Positions 35,601-43,987 of a stretch of 64,000 nucleotides of DNA are shown here, piece by piece; positions within the stretch are counted from its first letter, which is position 1; each line of letters opens with the position of its first letter. The position numbers were made by a program, and so were the translations under genes. Origin of the DNA: Sphingobacteriaceae bacterium (GTDB lineage: Bacteria > Bacteroidota > Bacteroidia > Sphingobacteriales > Sphingobacteriaceae); contig JAGIAD010000011.1 of NCBI GenBank assembly GCA_017745075.1, positions 1 to 64,000 of the forward strand. Reading direction: 5' to 3'. Under the pieces are notes generated by a model that searched no databases, had not been told where the DNA came from, and saw nothing but the letters and a program-made list of their open reading frames with translations.

Positions 35601-35824
35601 CAGTTAAATTTCCATGTTCCGTTGAGGGATAAAAAGTATGCTGATTTTTCTTTGTTTCTCTTAGCGGCCAGTTCCTGGTTTTCGAAGGCAAAGGCCGATG
35701 CACGCATGGGCAAACGGTTAAGGGAAACCACTTCCGGTGTTTGCAGTTCGGAAGGCAGTTCCTGTGCGATCAACTGCCCTGCAACAAATAATAATGTAAA
35801 TAAAATAGTTAGTTTTCTCTTCAT
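32660..35824 (-). CDS. GH2 beta-galactosidase (LacZ-type), exported
   Basis: 1054 aa with a signal peptide ending LIAQE. N-terminal sugar-binding jelly roll (NWEVNGYGLPIYVNQPY, DGSYLECQDMWRISGIER), Ig-like domains, TIM barrel with acid/base Glu in SLGNEAGNG near residue 491 and nucleophile Glu in MSEYAHIMGNS near residue 555, and a C-terminal small-chain domain (APTDNDIGAG, YGRGPGENYIDR). All five GH2 domains are present. Removes beta-linked galactose in the periplasm. First gene of the downstream operon; a LacI-type operator lies 70 bp upstream of the start. Confidence 0.95.
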   Translation of the reverse strand: MKRKLTILFTLLFVAGQLIAQELPSELQTPEVVSLNRLPMRASAFAFENQELAAKRNKEKSAYFLSLNGTWKFNWVKDPRKRPTDFYKIDFDDKNWDNFKVPANWEVNGYGLPIYVNQPYEFAGRQLTGARMNPPFDIPADNNPVGSYRKKINIPANWDGRQVFISLGAVKSAFYLWVNGKKVGYSEDSKLAAEFDITKYVKPGENTIALQVYRWSDGSYLECQDMWRISGIEREVYLYSTPKLDIRDFKVLGNLDASYTNGLLNVDLAVENYKIDQRTNHSRPDSFYVALDLVDAKGNKVWKDETTLQKVLGNYKTSLSFKTQVSNVKTWSAEIPYLYTLYITLKDKNNKIIEVIPQRVGFRSVEIKGSDLLVNGKRVFLKGVNRHEHNATQGHTLTHADMEKDMEMMKKLNVNAVRHSHYPPDPYWMELCDEYGLYVVDEANIESHGRYYSLETTFANDKQWRIPHLERITRMYERDKNHASVITWSLGNEAGNGVNFYEAYQWLKAKDIRPVQYERAENDFNTDMIVPQYPSPNYLPRYSKQEKETRPFIMSEYAHIMGNSLGNFKEYWDAIENNPKLQGGFVWEWIDQAIDTVKNGKRIMAYGGDFPLGGPVDENFSDNDFCVKGVVTAYRGMTPMAVELKKVHQYIKTTFNGTNQININNSYFFKDISNVQLNWELIEDGKVIQTGVVSNLNIGPRQSQTLTIPFKTNYSAGKEYFLNVHYRLKTPEPFLEKGYEIAYEQIALAGGPKANVYTTGKKALKVEQTADKAVVKGSDFTITFDLTKGTLTSYVSKGQELLASGPQPGFYRAPTDNDIGAGLNTRLRMWRNVYQDNDVANIKSTVNNTADGFTLTVKSTLLKGDAETTQQFTVLADGTVKVDNQFKAVTGNYKSLMRIGNDLQLKNDYSNIQWYGRGPGENYIDRKTASLVGTYRSTVADQYFPYARPQESGNKTEVRWVTFTNKAGKGLRFEFADQLLSFNALPYAVEDLDPEAEKKQYHSGELVKRNQIYVHMDLQQLGVQGIDSWGSMPLIQYQIPFKDYQYSYYIKPIK

Positions 35825-35893
35825 TTTGTGTGTATAATTTTGGTTTGTTGCCCCAAATTAATGATGATTGGGTGATAATGGTAAAAATGTTTT

Positions 35894-35911
35894 AGCGCAA
35901 ACGTTTGAGCT
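35894..35911. promoter_or_regulatory. LacI-type operator upstream of GH2
   Basis: AGCGCAAACGTTTGAGCT is an 18-bp palindrome with one mismatched pair. The CAAACGTTTG core matches the operator style of LacI-family regulators, and copies occur at 55482-55493 and 55748-55759 ahead of the SusC operon. Nothing else notable was seen at 35825-36041. Confidence 0.7.
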
Positions 35912-36041
35912 TTAAAGATGTTACGATTGGTTGAGAAGTGATTTTTAACATTTGATGATTAAGAAATCAAGAACATTAAGTTTTGACATGGCATTAAAAT
36001 AGACGTCATTACAAGACACCTGTTGCCATCTATAAACAGAA

Positions 36042-36076
36042 AAAAGCCATTGCCACCTACTGGTGGCAAGGCTTTT
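36042..36076 (-). terminator. Terminator of the 11-gene Sus operon
   Basis: AAAAGCCATTGCCACC and GGTGGCAAGGCTTTT pair around TACT, with one bulged A. The stem lies 19 bp beyond the stop of the last gene (36095-37795). Confidence 0.9.
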
Positions 36077-36094
36077 ACTAACTAAAACTAACTA

Positions 36095-37795
36095 CTATTT
36101 TAAAAATTCTATTTCGAAGTTTTTAAGGTAAGGTTTACCGTCAAAACCAAAATCAGGCAGGATATTAATTTTCATCCAATATAAGGCTAAAGCAGAAACA
36201 TCGCTTACCGTTGACGGGATAGATAAGCTTGATGTAATGGGTTCAGGAGTTGTACCCGGAGGATATAAAGCCCCTAAATTTGCCCAGCTATATACCCCTG
36301 AAAGTGACATGTTGTACCCAACAGGTGCCTTATTAAAGAAAGTACCTTCAGTTCCTTCATCCATAGGCCAAAAGCCTATTAAATTATTATAATTAGGGTG
36401 CTGTGTAATATCTTTAAGACCAATGTTCGCTTTTATCACCGCATCGCTTAACGCTACATTAAAAAATGCCAGGTTGGCTCCGTAAAATGGTGTTGGCGTA
36501 TCAGTATCACCTGTTCTATGACCAATCCTAAGCAACTCACTTGTAGTTAAACTCTTTCTAGCCAATATATCACTTGTTGCCTCTAAATTTCCATCAACAT
36601 ACAATTTAAGTGTTCTTGCTGTAGCAACACCCTGCGTATTAACAGTTGTATTTATACTCATAGTCAAAGTGTGCCAATTGGTTCCCGGCGGAGTTGTAGA
36701 ATTTACCTGTAATTTTCCTGAGCCTCCATTTGCTGTTCCTCCTACAGTAACTGACCACTGATCGCCATAATGCCCCCATTGCCACCCTGTAATACTGGAA
36801 CCACTTAAATTGGTACTTTTCCCAAAAAATGTGGGATAATTTACATTGGTACTATTGAATTTAGTTTCCATTTGAACTGTGATACTTTTGGTATCACCTA
36901 CATCGTAAAGCCCTTTATCGTCAGGCGTAACAGCTCTGGAGGTATTTGTACTAAAGAGTACCGGGTTAAACCCTGATTTCTTTAATTCAAAAGATTTAAA
37001 TGCAGGATGGTAAACCAAAGTAAAACCATTAGTTGGGTTGGCACTGCTGCCTCCATGATTACTGGTTATTATCACTAACCAATCTTCACTCGGATAATTC
37101 TTTCTTGCTTTTAAAGCGGTTAAAATATTACCTACATACTCATCAGCTTTAACGATTGCATTTTTATAATTGGCATTAGATGCAAGATATCCTCCATTCG
37201 CTCCAGCCGCTTCAACCTCTCTAAAGTTTACAAATATGGCTCCTAAACCAGTTTGGCTATTTAAAATGCTCACCGTGCTATCTTTAACCGCTATATCGGT
37301 TGCTACCGCCGGGGCAAAATCTGCATTTTTCATGTAATTCCGCAAATTGGCCCATGGGGTAACTAAAGCTGTTTTTACCGATTTATACTGCGTAATATAA
37401 TCAAATACATTACGGTAAGATACTATAGGGGCATGCTCATCAACACCAGAACCTGCTGCACGTTCGAAATTGTCAGTGCTGATCTGGTGTTTCACAAAAC
37501 TGGTACCGGTTAACATAGACACCCATCCTGCTGCATCAGAAGCTGTTTTTAAAGTATTATAAGAATATTTAGAGTTTTTCTGAAGCGCTGCAATATTCGT
37601 TGGTGCAATAGTTTGCAACTCAGTCCCTGTTACGCCATCAATACTGATGACCAAAACTTTACGCTGACCGGCAGAGAGTGGTTTTAGGTCTTCGTAAATT
37701 GCTGGTGGATTAGCATATTTTTTGCATGCTGAGAAACAAAGTGGAATAAACAATGCAAAAGCAGTGTAATATTTATATTTACTTAAAATCTTCAT
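36095..37795 (-). CDS. Lipoprotein with alkaline-phosphatase-like fold and LamG domain (I)
   Basis: 566 aa. Lipobox LCFSAC, then CKKYA. Residues ~45-300 follow the alkaline phosphatase superfamily (VLVISIDGVTG, WVSMLTGTSFVKHQ), but the metal-site Asp-His-Gly of active enzymes reads ITSNHGGSS. Residues ~310-480 are a LamG/concanavalin-type domain (WQWGHYGDQWSV, LYVDGNLEATSD). The protein ends with a short helical tail. It is paralogous to 39768-41504. Inferred: a surface glycan-binding or processing lipoprotein, possibly without catalytic activity. Final gene of the operon, 17 bp after the M60 lipoprotein. Confidence 0.82.
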   Translation of the reverse strand: MKILSKYKYYTAFALFIPLCFSACKKYANPPAIYEDLKPLSAGQRKVLVISIDGVTGTELQTIAPTNIAALQKNSKYSYNTLKTASDAAGWVSMLTGTSFVKHQISTDNFERAAGSGVDEHAPIVSYRNVFDYITQYKSVKTALVTPWANLRNYMKNADFAPAVATDIAVKDSTVSILNSQTGLGAIFVNFREVEAAGANGGYLASNANYKNAIVKADEYVGNILTALKARKNYPSEDWLVIITSNHGGSSANPTNGFTLVYHPAFKSFELKKSGFNPVLFSTNTSRAVTPDDKGLYDVGDTKSITVQMETKFNSTNVNYPTFFGKSTNLSGSSITGWQWGHYGDQWSVTVGGTANGGSGKLQVNSTTPPGTNWHTLTMSINTTVNTQGVATARTLKLYVDGNLEATSDILARKSLTTSELLRIGHRTGDTDTPTPFYGANLAFFNVALSDAVIKANIGLKDITQHPNYNNLIGFWPMDEGTEGTFFNKAPVGYNMSLSGVYSWANLGALYPPGTTPEPITSSLSIPSTVSDVSALALYWMKINILPDFGFDGKPYLKNFEIEFLK

Positions 37796-37812
37796 TTTCG
37801 TTAAATTAGAGG

Positions 37813-39750
37813 TTATTTAATTACGCCCAACTCCGCCATGGCAGCATAAGGGAATGAGGCTACAGGTGTATTCCAACCATCTTTCAATATAACTTTAAAA
37901 AACTTATTGAATACCGGCCCGTTAGGGAATGTGAATTCATAACGTGCAAATGCATTTGGGATTTGTGTTGTGGCTATACTTGTAAAATTAACATTATCAC
38001 TGCTCACCAATATTTCTATATTTTTTACCCGTTGAGCTGTAGAATTTCGCGGAACGAAATACATTCCTTTAACAGACATTCTTTTGTTTTCGCTATATAC
38101 TATTGTATATGGGTAACCTTGTGCCGTGGTTGGTGCAGGGTTATACTGTGAATGCCAGTATGTCGCTGTATTATTATCAAGCATTGCTCCCGGACTACCT
38201 TCATTAGACTGATTGGAACTTACTGTTACATTTGGCGCGAAAGAAATTACTGAAGTACCACCTGTTTTATTTAAAGGATTATATGTCCAAACCTGACTCG
38301 CTAAAATTGGGTACTTAGCAGAAACTTTAGCCACAACAGCATCACTAATAGAAATTCCCCAGGCATCAAAAAATGGAGCGAAATCTACTTTGGCATAATC
38401 AGAAAGTTTTTCATATACAAAGTTATGCATCGTAATATCGCTGGTATTTAAACGTGGTGCATGACGGGCTTCCGTGTATAAATAAGTCATAGCGTCATAA
38501 CCATATTTTTCAAAAATCTGAACAAAAGGTGTCATTCGTTTAAATGGATCATTCATGGCAGCATCAGTATCGAAGTTTTTAGCCCCTGTACCACTGGCAT
38601 AAGTAATAGCTTGAGGGAAACCACTTGAAACTGACGGGTGCAGAATATTGTAATTAGCACCAATCCGGTTAGCCACTTTGAAACTGAAGAGGTTATTGGT
38701 TGTCTCGCCCAAAGTACTCCAGCTCCACACCTTACCTTGCTGGCAGTTATGACCAAATTCATGATAGGTACCCCATTGGCCGGAGCTGGTGGTAATGGAA
38801 TTTAAACTGGTAAAACTGGCAAACCAATAAGAATCGTTCAAGCCTACGAATGGGAAACCAGAGTGACCATATCCTAACGAAAGCTGAATATCTAATATCC
38901 CTCTCCATTGACTTTGCGGGCTCCGGTCTCTTATGTCAGCTGCATTATCTGATAAACCCATCCAGGCATTATAATCCAGATCAAATACATCATTCCACCT
39001 GCTAAATACAGCTGTTGGATTCGTAAATGGTTCGCTTGAATTAAAAGTTGCAATTACCTTATCTCTTGGAATGGTAAAAATAACACGTTTAGCTCTCAAC
39101 TCTAACCAAGGTACCTGAGAAGCTTTAACCTTAGCCACCCATTCTGCATCAGTAGTTTGGCCTAAAATAAAATCTGGAGAAACTACAGCACCAGTTATCG
39201 TAAAAGTAACGGGGTTTGGATAAGCAAAAGATGCCAGGATATAAATGTGTCCGCCATACAAGTTACGGATATAATTAACACCTGAAACCAATTGTTTTCT
39301 ATTGTAGATTACCGGGTCGCGTAAAAGTGGAGATTTACCGCCCAGGTCATCAGTATGCGCACCAATCTGTACAGTTAAACCATCTACACCTGCCGGAACA
39401 ACAATTTTAATCAGCTCACCCGGAGCCGCATAATAACCTGTGCTATATTGTGGCGATGGTGCTACCGAAATTCTTAAGTTTTGTGCAGTTTGATCCGTAA
39501 AGTTAAGATCGAGAGTAAACTGCGCATCCTTCACTCTTGGCTCTGACTGATCTACCAAACCCGGAAATACCCTTGCTTTAGCATACATCGACTTATCGAT
39601 TACCTTCATATTAGTATCGATTGTTCCTTCGGCCACATTCTGCGAATTGTCCGGATAACCGTCCGGAATTTCATAGCCATATTTTTTGCAGGCTGTAAAT
39701 GCCAGTAAAAACGACAGACCGTATATTTTGGTTAATTGATTAAATTTCAT
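37813..39750 (-). CDS. M60-family metallopeptidase lipoprotein with F5/8-type C-terminal domain
   Basis: 645 aa. Lipobox LLAFTAC, then CKKYG. An N-terminal beta domain includes VDGLTVQIGAHTDDL. The catalytic motif TYHEFGHNCQQ is near residue 330, with the Glu ligand in LGETTNNLFS. Residues ~500-645 form a discoidin-like (F5/8 type C, CBM32-type) domain: SNEGSPGAMLDNNTATYWHS ... FFKVILKDGW. Likely a cell-surface peptidase for glycoprotein substrates, anchored by its lipid, with the C-terminal domain holding sugar. Sits between the two LamG lipoproteins. Confidence 0.9.
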   Translation of the reverse strand: MKFNQLTKIYGLSFLLAFTACKKYGYEIPDGYPDNSQNVAEGTIDTNMKVIDKSMYAKARVFPGLVDQSEPRVKDAQFTLDLNFTDQTAQNLRISVAPSPQYSTGYYAAPGELIKIVVPAGVDGLTVQIGAHTDDLGGKSPLLRDPVIYNRKQLVSGVNYIRNLYGGHIYILASFAYPNPVTFTITGAVVSPDFILGQTTDAEWVAKVKASQVPWLELRAKRVIFTIPRDKVIATFNSSEPFTNPTAVFSRWNDVFDLDYNAWMGLSDNAADIRDRSPQSQWRGILDIQLSLGYGHSGFPFVGLNDSYWFASFTSLNSITTSSGQWGTYHEFGHNCQQGKVWSWSTLGETTNNLFSFKVANRIGANYNILHPSVSSGFPQAITYASGTGAKNFDTDAAMNDPFKRMTPFVQIFEKYGYDAMTYLYTEARHAPRLNTSDITMHNFVYEKLSDYAKVDFAPFFDAWGISISDAVVAKVSAKYPILASQVWTYNPLNKTGGTSVISFAPNVTVSSNQSNEGSPGAMLDNNTATYWHSQYNPAPTTAQGYPYTIVYSENKRMSVKGMYFVPRNSTAQRVKNIEILVSSDNVNFTSIATTQIPNAFARYEFTFPNGPVFNKFFKVILKDGWNTPVASFPYAAMAELGVIK

Positions 39751-39767
39751 TTTATCAATATTTAAGG

Positions 39768-41504
39768 TTAGTTAGTTGGTAATGATACTGTTGGATTATA
39801 CAACCTACCTGTTAAACCCCATTGAGGAGAAACAGCAATATTTAACCAGTTATAAATCAGCAATGGGATATCAACTCCGTTAGGTACTGAAAGATAAGCT
39901 GCCGGTGAGATATCTGGTGAGATATTGGGCGAAATTTCTTCAAAGTTCGCAAAAGCTACATTACTGCTGTAAGTAAAATTATTTCCTTTACCCGATTGAT
40001 CTAACATCGTGGTGCCACTGGTTTCATTGCCTGGCCAAAAACCTAACAGATTGCTATAAAACGGAGTGGTAGGCTTAATCTGCGTTCTCATAATATTCGC
40101 TACATCAGTTGCAGACATTGCTACGTTAAATAAGGCTACATCCCTGATTAAAAGATTGGATTGTGTATCCCCATTTGTTCCTATATCTCCTCCTAACCTT
40201 AATGGAGTTGTATTATCTATGTTTCTGCCATTAATTGAACCAGAATATCTGGTTAACCCATCCACGTATAGCGTAAGCGTTCTTACATTATTTAATAATC
40301 CTATGGTAAAGGCTACCGTATGCCAGCGTCCATCACGGATATCAATACCAAAGCCAGGACGAGGGCTACCTCCCCAATCTAACTGAGCTGAGTTAGCACC
40401 AAATAAAAACCCCCATCCGGTTGATGAAACCGAGTTGAACGCATTTCTTTTGGCAAGAAACATCGGATAGTAATTAGCTTGTCCGTAGTCATCTCTAAAC
40501 TTAAACATAAAAGTAAAATCGCCCGTACTGCCAAAATTACCAATGCTTGTATTGTTCTGAATAGCTGTAACATTAGAAGCCGTAGTAGCAATAAAGCGAG
40601 GCGCAGTACCAACAAAAGGATAACTGGAAGGATCAGGCTGGGTTATTTTTACCGATGAGAACCTCGGATTATAAAAGGCAATATAGGCATTGCGGGAAGC
40701 ATCGTTAAAAATATTTGAACCAGGAGCACCGCCAGATGCACCACCACTTCCTTTATTTGAAGCAATAATGACCAACCAGTTCTCACCAGAATAACCTTTA
40801 CGTGCTTTTAATGCTGTCATAATTTCGCCAATGTAACCATCAATGCTATTGATTGCTGCAGCATATGCAGGAGTAGTTGCAGTATAGCCATTTGCCGCAC
40901 CAGCAGTTTCTGCACTGTGAAACTGTGCCACTACCATTGAAGGATTATTTGTACTTAATTCGGCTATTACTCCTGTTTTTACTGCTGCATCATCCGAAAC
41001 GGTTTGTTTTACCACAGCATCACCTGCAAGCTTATCGGTAAACACGCTGGTTGATGCAATTGAAACCGTTCTGGCATTGTTAAGCGAACTTTTAATTCGT
41101 GTAAAAATTGTTGGTGTATTTTGCAGGTTCAAGCCAGCAAAATCTTCGGTTGTTACGTTATGTTTAGTATAATCGTAACCCGTTAACATGGTTGTCCATG
41201 CCGAAGCATGAGTAATTACATTATATTTATTATCTGCCAAGCCATCATAAGAATAAGTTGCCTTCGCATTAATCTGAGCTAAATTGGTTGGTGCGAGTGT
41301 TCTCACAGCTGCCCCCGTTACCCCATCTAAAATAATGTAAAGTACTTTTTTTCCAGCTCCCAAACCAGCAGTATCATTTTTAAAACCTTGTGGCAAGGTA
41401 TTTTGAAAATCCTTATTACAGCCGGTTGATACAAGGAATAACCCCGATACCAAGGCCAGGCTTAGGTATTTTAAGGTTGCCATAAATGTAAATCCTTTTT
41501 TCAT
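39768..41504 (-). CDS. Lipoprotein with alkaline-phosphatase-like fold and LamG domain (II)
   Basis: 578 aa; signal peptide and lipobox LFLVSTGC. Same build as 36095-37795: VLYIILDGVTG, AWTTMLTGYDYTKHN, then a LamG-type domain with LYVDGLTRYSG. The region where active alkaline phosphatases carry Asp-His-Gly reads IASNKGSGG, with neither Asp nor His, so this copy is even less likely to be catalytic. C-terminal segment SVPNGVDIPLLIYNWLNI resembles the end of paralogue I. Probable surface binding protein. Confidence 0.8.
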   Translation of the reverse strand: MKKGFTFMATLKYLSLALVSGLFLVSTGCNKDFQNTLPQGFKNDTAGLGAGKKVLYIILDGVTGAAVRTLAPTNLAQINAKATYSYDGLADNKYNVITHASAWTTMLTGYDYTKHNVTTEDFAGLNLQNTPTIFTRIKSSLNNARTVSIASTSVFTDKLAGDAVVKQTVSDDAAVKTGVIAELSTNNPSMVVAQFHSAETAGAANGYTATTPAYAAAINSIDGYIGEIMTALKARKGYSGENWLVIIASNKGSGGASGGAPGSNIFNDASRNAYIAFYNPRFSSVKITQPDPSSYPFVGTAPRFIATTASNVTAIQNNTSIGNFGSTGDFTFMFKFRDDYGQANYYPMFLAKRNAFNSVSSTGWGFLFGANSAQLDWGGSPRPGFGIDIRDGRWHTVAFTIGLLNNVRTLTLYVDGLTRYSGSINGRNIDNTTPLRLGGDIGTNGDTQSNLLIRDVALFNVAMSATDVANIMRTQIKPTTPFYSNLLGFWPGNETSGTTMLDQSGKGNNFTYSSNVAFANFEEISPNISPDISPAAYLSVPNGVDIPLLIYNWLNIAVSPQWGLTGRLYNPTVSLPTN

Positions 41505-41531
41505 CTGTTATTATATTTGAAATAATATTGA

Positions 41532-43205
41532 TTAATTCGCAAAATTTAAACGCAATAGATTGTGTGGTAAAGTACCATTGAAGCGTAAGATATCGCCCAC
41601 TAAAATTACCTGCGTACCTGTAGATGTTGTGGTTTCTACCATATCGTAAATTGCGCCCTGAAATCCACCGGTATTGTTGTAGCCAACTGCTAACTGTCCA
41701 TTCGCTTCTAAAACCATAAAACCCTGGCGCAGATAGTCTCCATATTTATTAAAGGAACCACCAACAATTATTTTCCCATTGTTTAGCTGTCCAACAAAAT
41801 TAGTTATCCCCCCAGATATGGTCTGTCCGTTAAAGGTGCTTACGTTAGAGCCATCGGCATTTAATAAGTTTATACCTGAAGCGTTTTTACCATTAAAACT
41901 GGTAAATGTCCCGCCAATAACAATTTTGTTGGTAGTGGCATTATAGCGGATTGAAATGATATCACTGTTGGCACCAGAACCTACATTAAAGCTATTGTCT
42001 ACAGTACCATCAAAGTTTATACGTACAATATGATTGGCTTGTACGCCGTTAAATGTAGTAAAAGTACCTACCAGGATCAGTTTACCATCTGTTTGCATCA
42101 TTGCGTCCAGGATTACACCATTAGCACCAATGGCACTCTGACGGGTCGATTTATTGTAATGGAAAGTGGAGTCCATTGTTCCATCCATATTCACCCTTAC
42201 CATCTGGCGCATGCGTGTTAAATCGTAAACCTTTTCATCATAGCTGGAATTTGGTAAGTACATCCGCTTGTAATTGGTAAAGTTTCCTACAAGGTAAACC
42301 TGCTCATTAAATACAAAAGTTTTTCTAACCATACCATCAACCCCAGCATTAAAAGCACTTACCGTATCACCATTCTTATAGGTTTCCTGAGGCTTAGGAT
42401 TAATTACATCTCTTAAAATCAAACTATCCAGTGATCCGTTGGTATTTAACCTGGCCACATTGTTTAATGTCTGGCGGTTCGGACGTGTAGAATTAAAACT
42501 GGTAAAACTCCCTCCAATAATAAATTTACCCGCCTGAGAACCCGTTGGTATTCTGGTAATTGAATAGATCAATTTCCCTGCACCTCCTGCTCCTTTACCA
42601 AAAGAAAAACCACTTGTAGTGTAGGTACCATCGCCTGCAATTTGTGCTATACCACCTATTGGCAGTTTTTCGGTTCCTTTTAGCTCAAAATCGTTAAAGG
42701 CTCCACCAACCAGAAAGTTACCACCAGGTAAAGCTTCAATGTCAAACACTGTACTTGAACCTGTTGTATTCGTGGCTCCGTTAATTACTTTCCAACCGGC
42801 ATCTACACTAAGTTTACCCCCAACTTTAATTGTAGGACCAAAAAAGCTCTGGCCTTGGGCAGTAATCCACATGCTACCCGTACTGGCTTTAGCCGGAACC
42901 TTAAAAGTCAATGTGGTATCGTTGGTAGAAGCTGTAACTACTTCTGCCTCAATTTCGTTTACATAAACTTTAAAGTCATTGATGTACTTATTCAATCCCT
43001 TTACTTTTACGGTCACCACATCTCCGGGATTAACCACATCAGGATCGATCGTTTTTGAAACAAAGCTGAGGTCGAGTGGCTTTTTACCACCAGCATACGG
43101 GTCTTCAGTAAGCCCCCGCTCTTTGGTGCAAGAAACAAAAAGGGTTGTTAAGCATACTGCCCCTAATAATAGCTGCTTAAATTTATATAGTATGTTTGTT
43201 AACAT
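41532..43205 (-). CDS. Lipoprotein with IPT/TIG domain and delta-60 repeats (DUF5008-like)
   Basis: 557 aa from ATG 43205; a TTG three codons earlier is possible. Lipobox TTLFVSC, then CTKERGLTEDPYAGG. Residues ~55-130 form an IPT/TIG Ig-like fold (VNPGDVVTVKVKGLNKYI). The rest is a beta-propeller-like series of delta-60 repeats, e.g. GKLILVGTFTTFNGVQAN then HIVRINFDGTVDNSFNVG. Similar proteins accompany SusCD pairs in Pedobacter-type genomes; the DUF5008 name is from memory. Likely a surface glycan-binding protein. Confidence 0.82.
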   Translation of the reverse strand: MLTNILYKFKQLLLGAVCLTTLFVSCTKERGLTEDPYAGGKKPLDLSFVSKTIDPDVVNPGDVVTVKVKGLNKYINDFKVYVNEIEAEVVTASTNDTTLTFKVPAKASTGSMWITAQGQSFFGPTIKVGGKLSVDAGWKVINGATNTTGSSTVFDIEALPGGNFLVGGAFNDFELKGTEKLPIGGIAQIAGDGTYTTSGFSFGKGAGGAGKLIYSITRIPTGSQAGKFIIGGSFTSFNSTRPNRQTLNNVARLNTNGSLDSLILRDVINPKPQETYKNGDTVSAFNAGVDGMVRKTFVFNEQVYLVGNFTNYKRMYLPNSSYDEKVYDLTRMRQMVRVNMDGTMDSTFHYNKSTRQSAIGANGVILDAMMQTDGKLILVGTFTTFNGVQANHIVRINFDGTVDNSFNVGSGANSDIISIRYNATTNKIVIGGTFTSFNGKNASGINLLNADGSNVSTFNGQTISGGITNFVGQLNNGKIIVGGSFNKYGDYLRQGFMVLEANGQLAVGYNNTGGFQGAIYDMVETTTSTGTQVILVGDILRFNGTLPHNLLRLNFAN

Positions 43206-43235
43206 TTTTTTCAATTTATGAATGATACAATAAAC

Positions 43236-43982
43236 TTAAGGTGTTGCCGGACTAATTCCGGCAGATATAGCCTGCTCAATAAACACATTGGTATTGAAAC
43301 CAAAATTATGCTTCACCTTATTTAATACATGCAAAACACCATTCGAAGGCTGTATATCGGAAGTGGCTACAGGAATATTGACCAATGCGACTTGAGGATT
43401 GGACATATCAGGAATATAAGCCAGGTACAACTGACGATAACCCGCATAAGCTACTCTTGAGATTTCAGCACCGGATGAATTGTAAACTACTGCATCATTA
43501 AAAATAACACCTACGTTCATAATTCGACCTCCATAAGAAGTATATCCTTGTCCGGGATATGCCAGATAAGATAAAGTATCGCGTTGCGGATAATCTTTTA
43601 AGCGGTTCGCTCCTTTAAAGATGTATTGTGAAAGAATATTTCTCCATACCTCCGGTTTGATTTGTGATAACTGGGAAACTGTATCTTTACCTGTTACCCT
43701 CAACTCAATATTCAATCTTTTTATAGATTTAAATATAGATCCGCTTGGTGGAGCAAAGAATGTAATATTCTCTTTGCTGATCACATCCGTAAGGCCTGCC
43801 AATTTGATAACCGTTAAGGTTGAATCAAAAAACGGTTTCTTCTCTTCCATGTATTGCATAATGTTCCCATTATATTGTGCATCATGAACCCCTGTTTCAA
43901 CATAATATTTTTTACAGCTGGTTAAAACTGATAATATTCCAATTATTGAAAACAACAGCGTTTTATAATTCTTCTTTATCAT
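43236..43982 (-). CDS. Fasciclin-domain lipoprotein (I)
   Basis: 248 aa from ATG 43982 (MIKKNYKTLLFSIIG); the upstream TTG would overlap the susD gene. Lipobox SVLTSC, then CKKYY. One fasciclin (FAS1) domain covers most of the mature part: FDSTLTVIKLAGLTDVI, ENITFFAPPSGSIF, VWRNILSQYIFKG and a C-terminal SNGVLHVLNKVKH block. FAS1 domains mediate adhesion or carbohydrate contact. The gene follows susD by 5 bp. A paralogue is at 49789-50466. Confidence 0.85.
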   Translation of the reverse strand: MIKKNYKTLLFSIIGILSVLTSCKKYYVETGVHDAQYNGNIMQYMEEKKPFFDSTLTVIKLAGLTDVISKENITFFAPPSGSIFKSIKRLNIELRVTGKDTVSQLSQIKPEVWRNILSQYIFKGANRLKDYPQRDTLSYLAYPGQGYTSYGGRIMNVGVIFNDAVVYNSSGAEISRVAYAGYRQLYLAYIPDMSNPQVALVNIPVATSDIQPSNGVLHVLNKVKHNFGFNTNVFIEQAISAGISPATP

Positions 43983-43987
43983 ATCTA

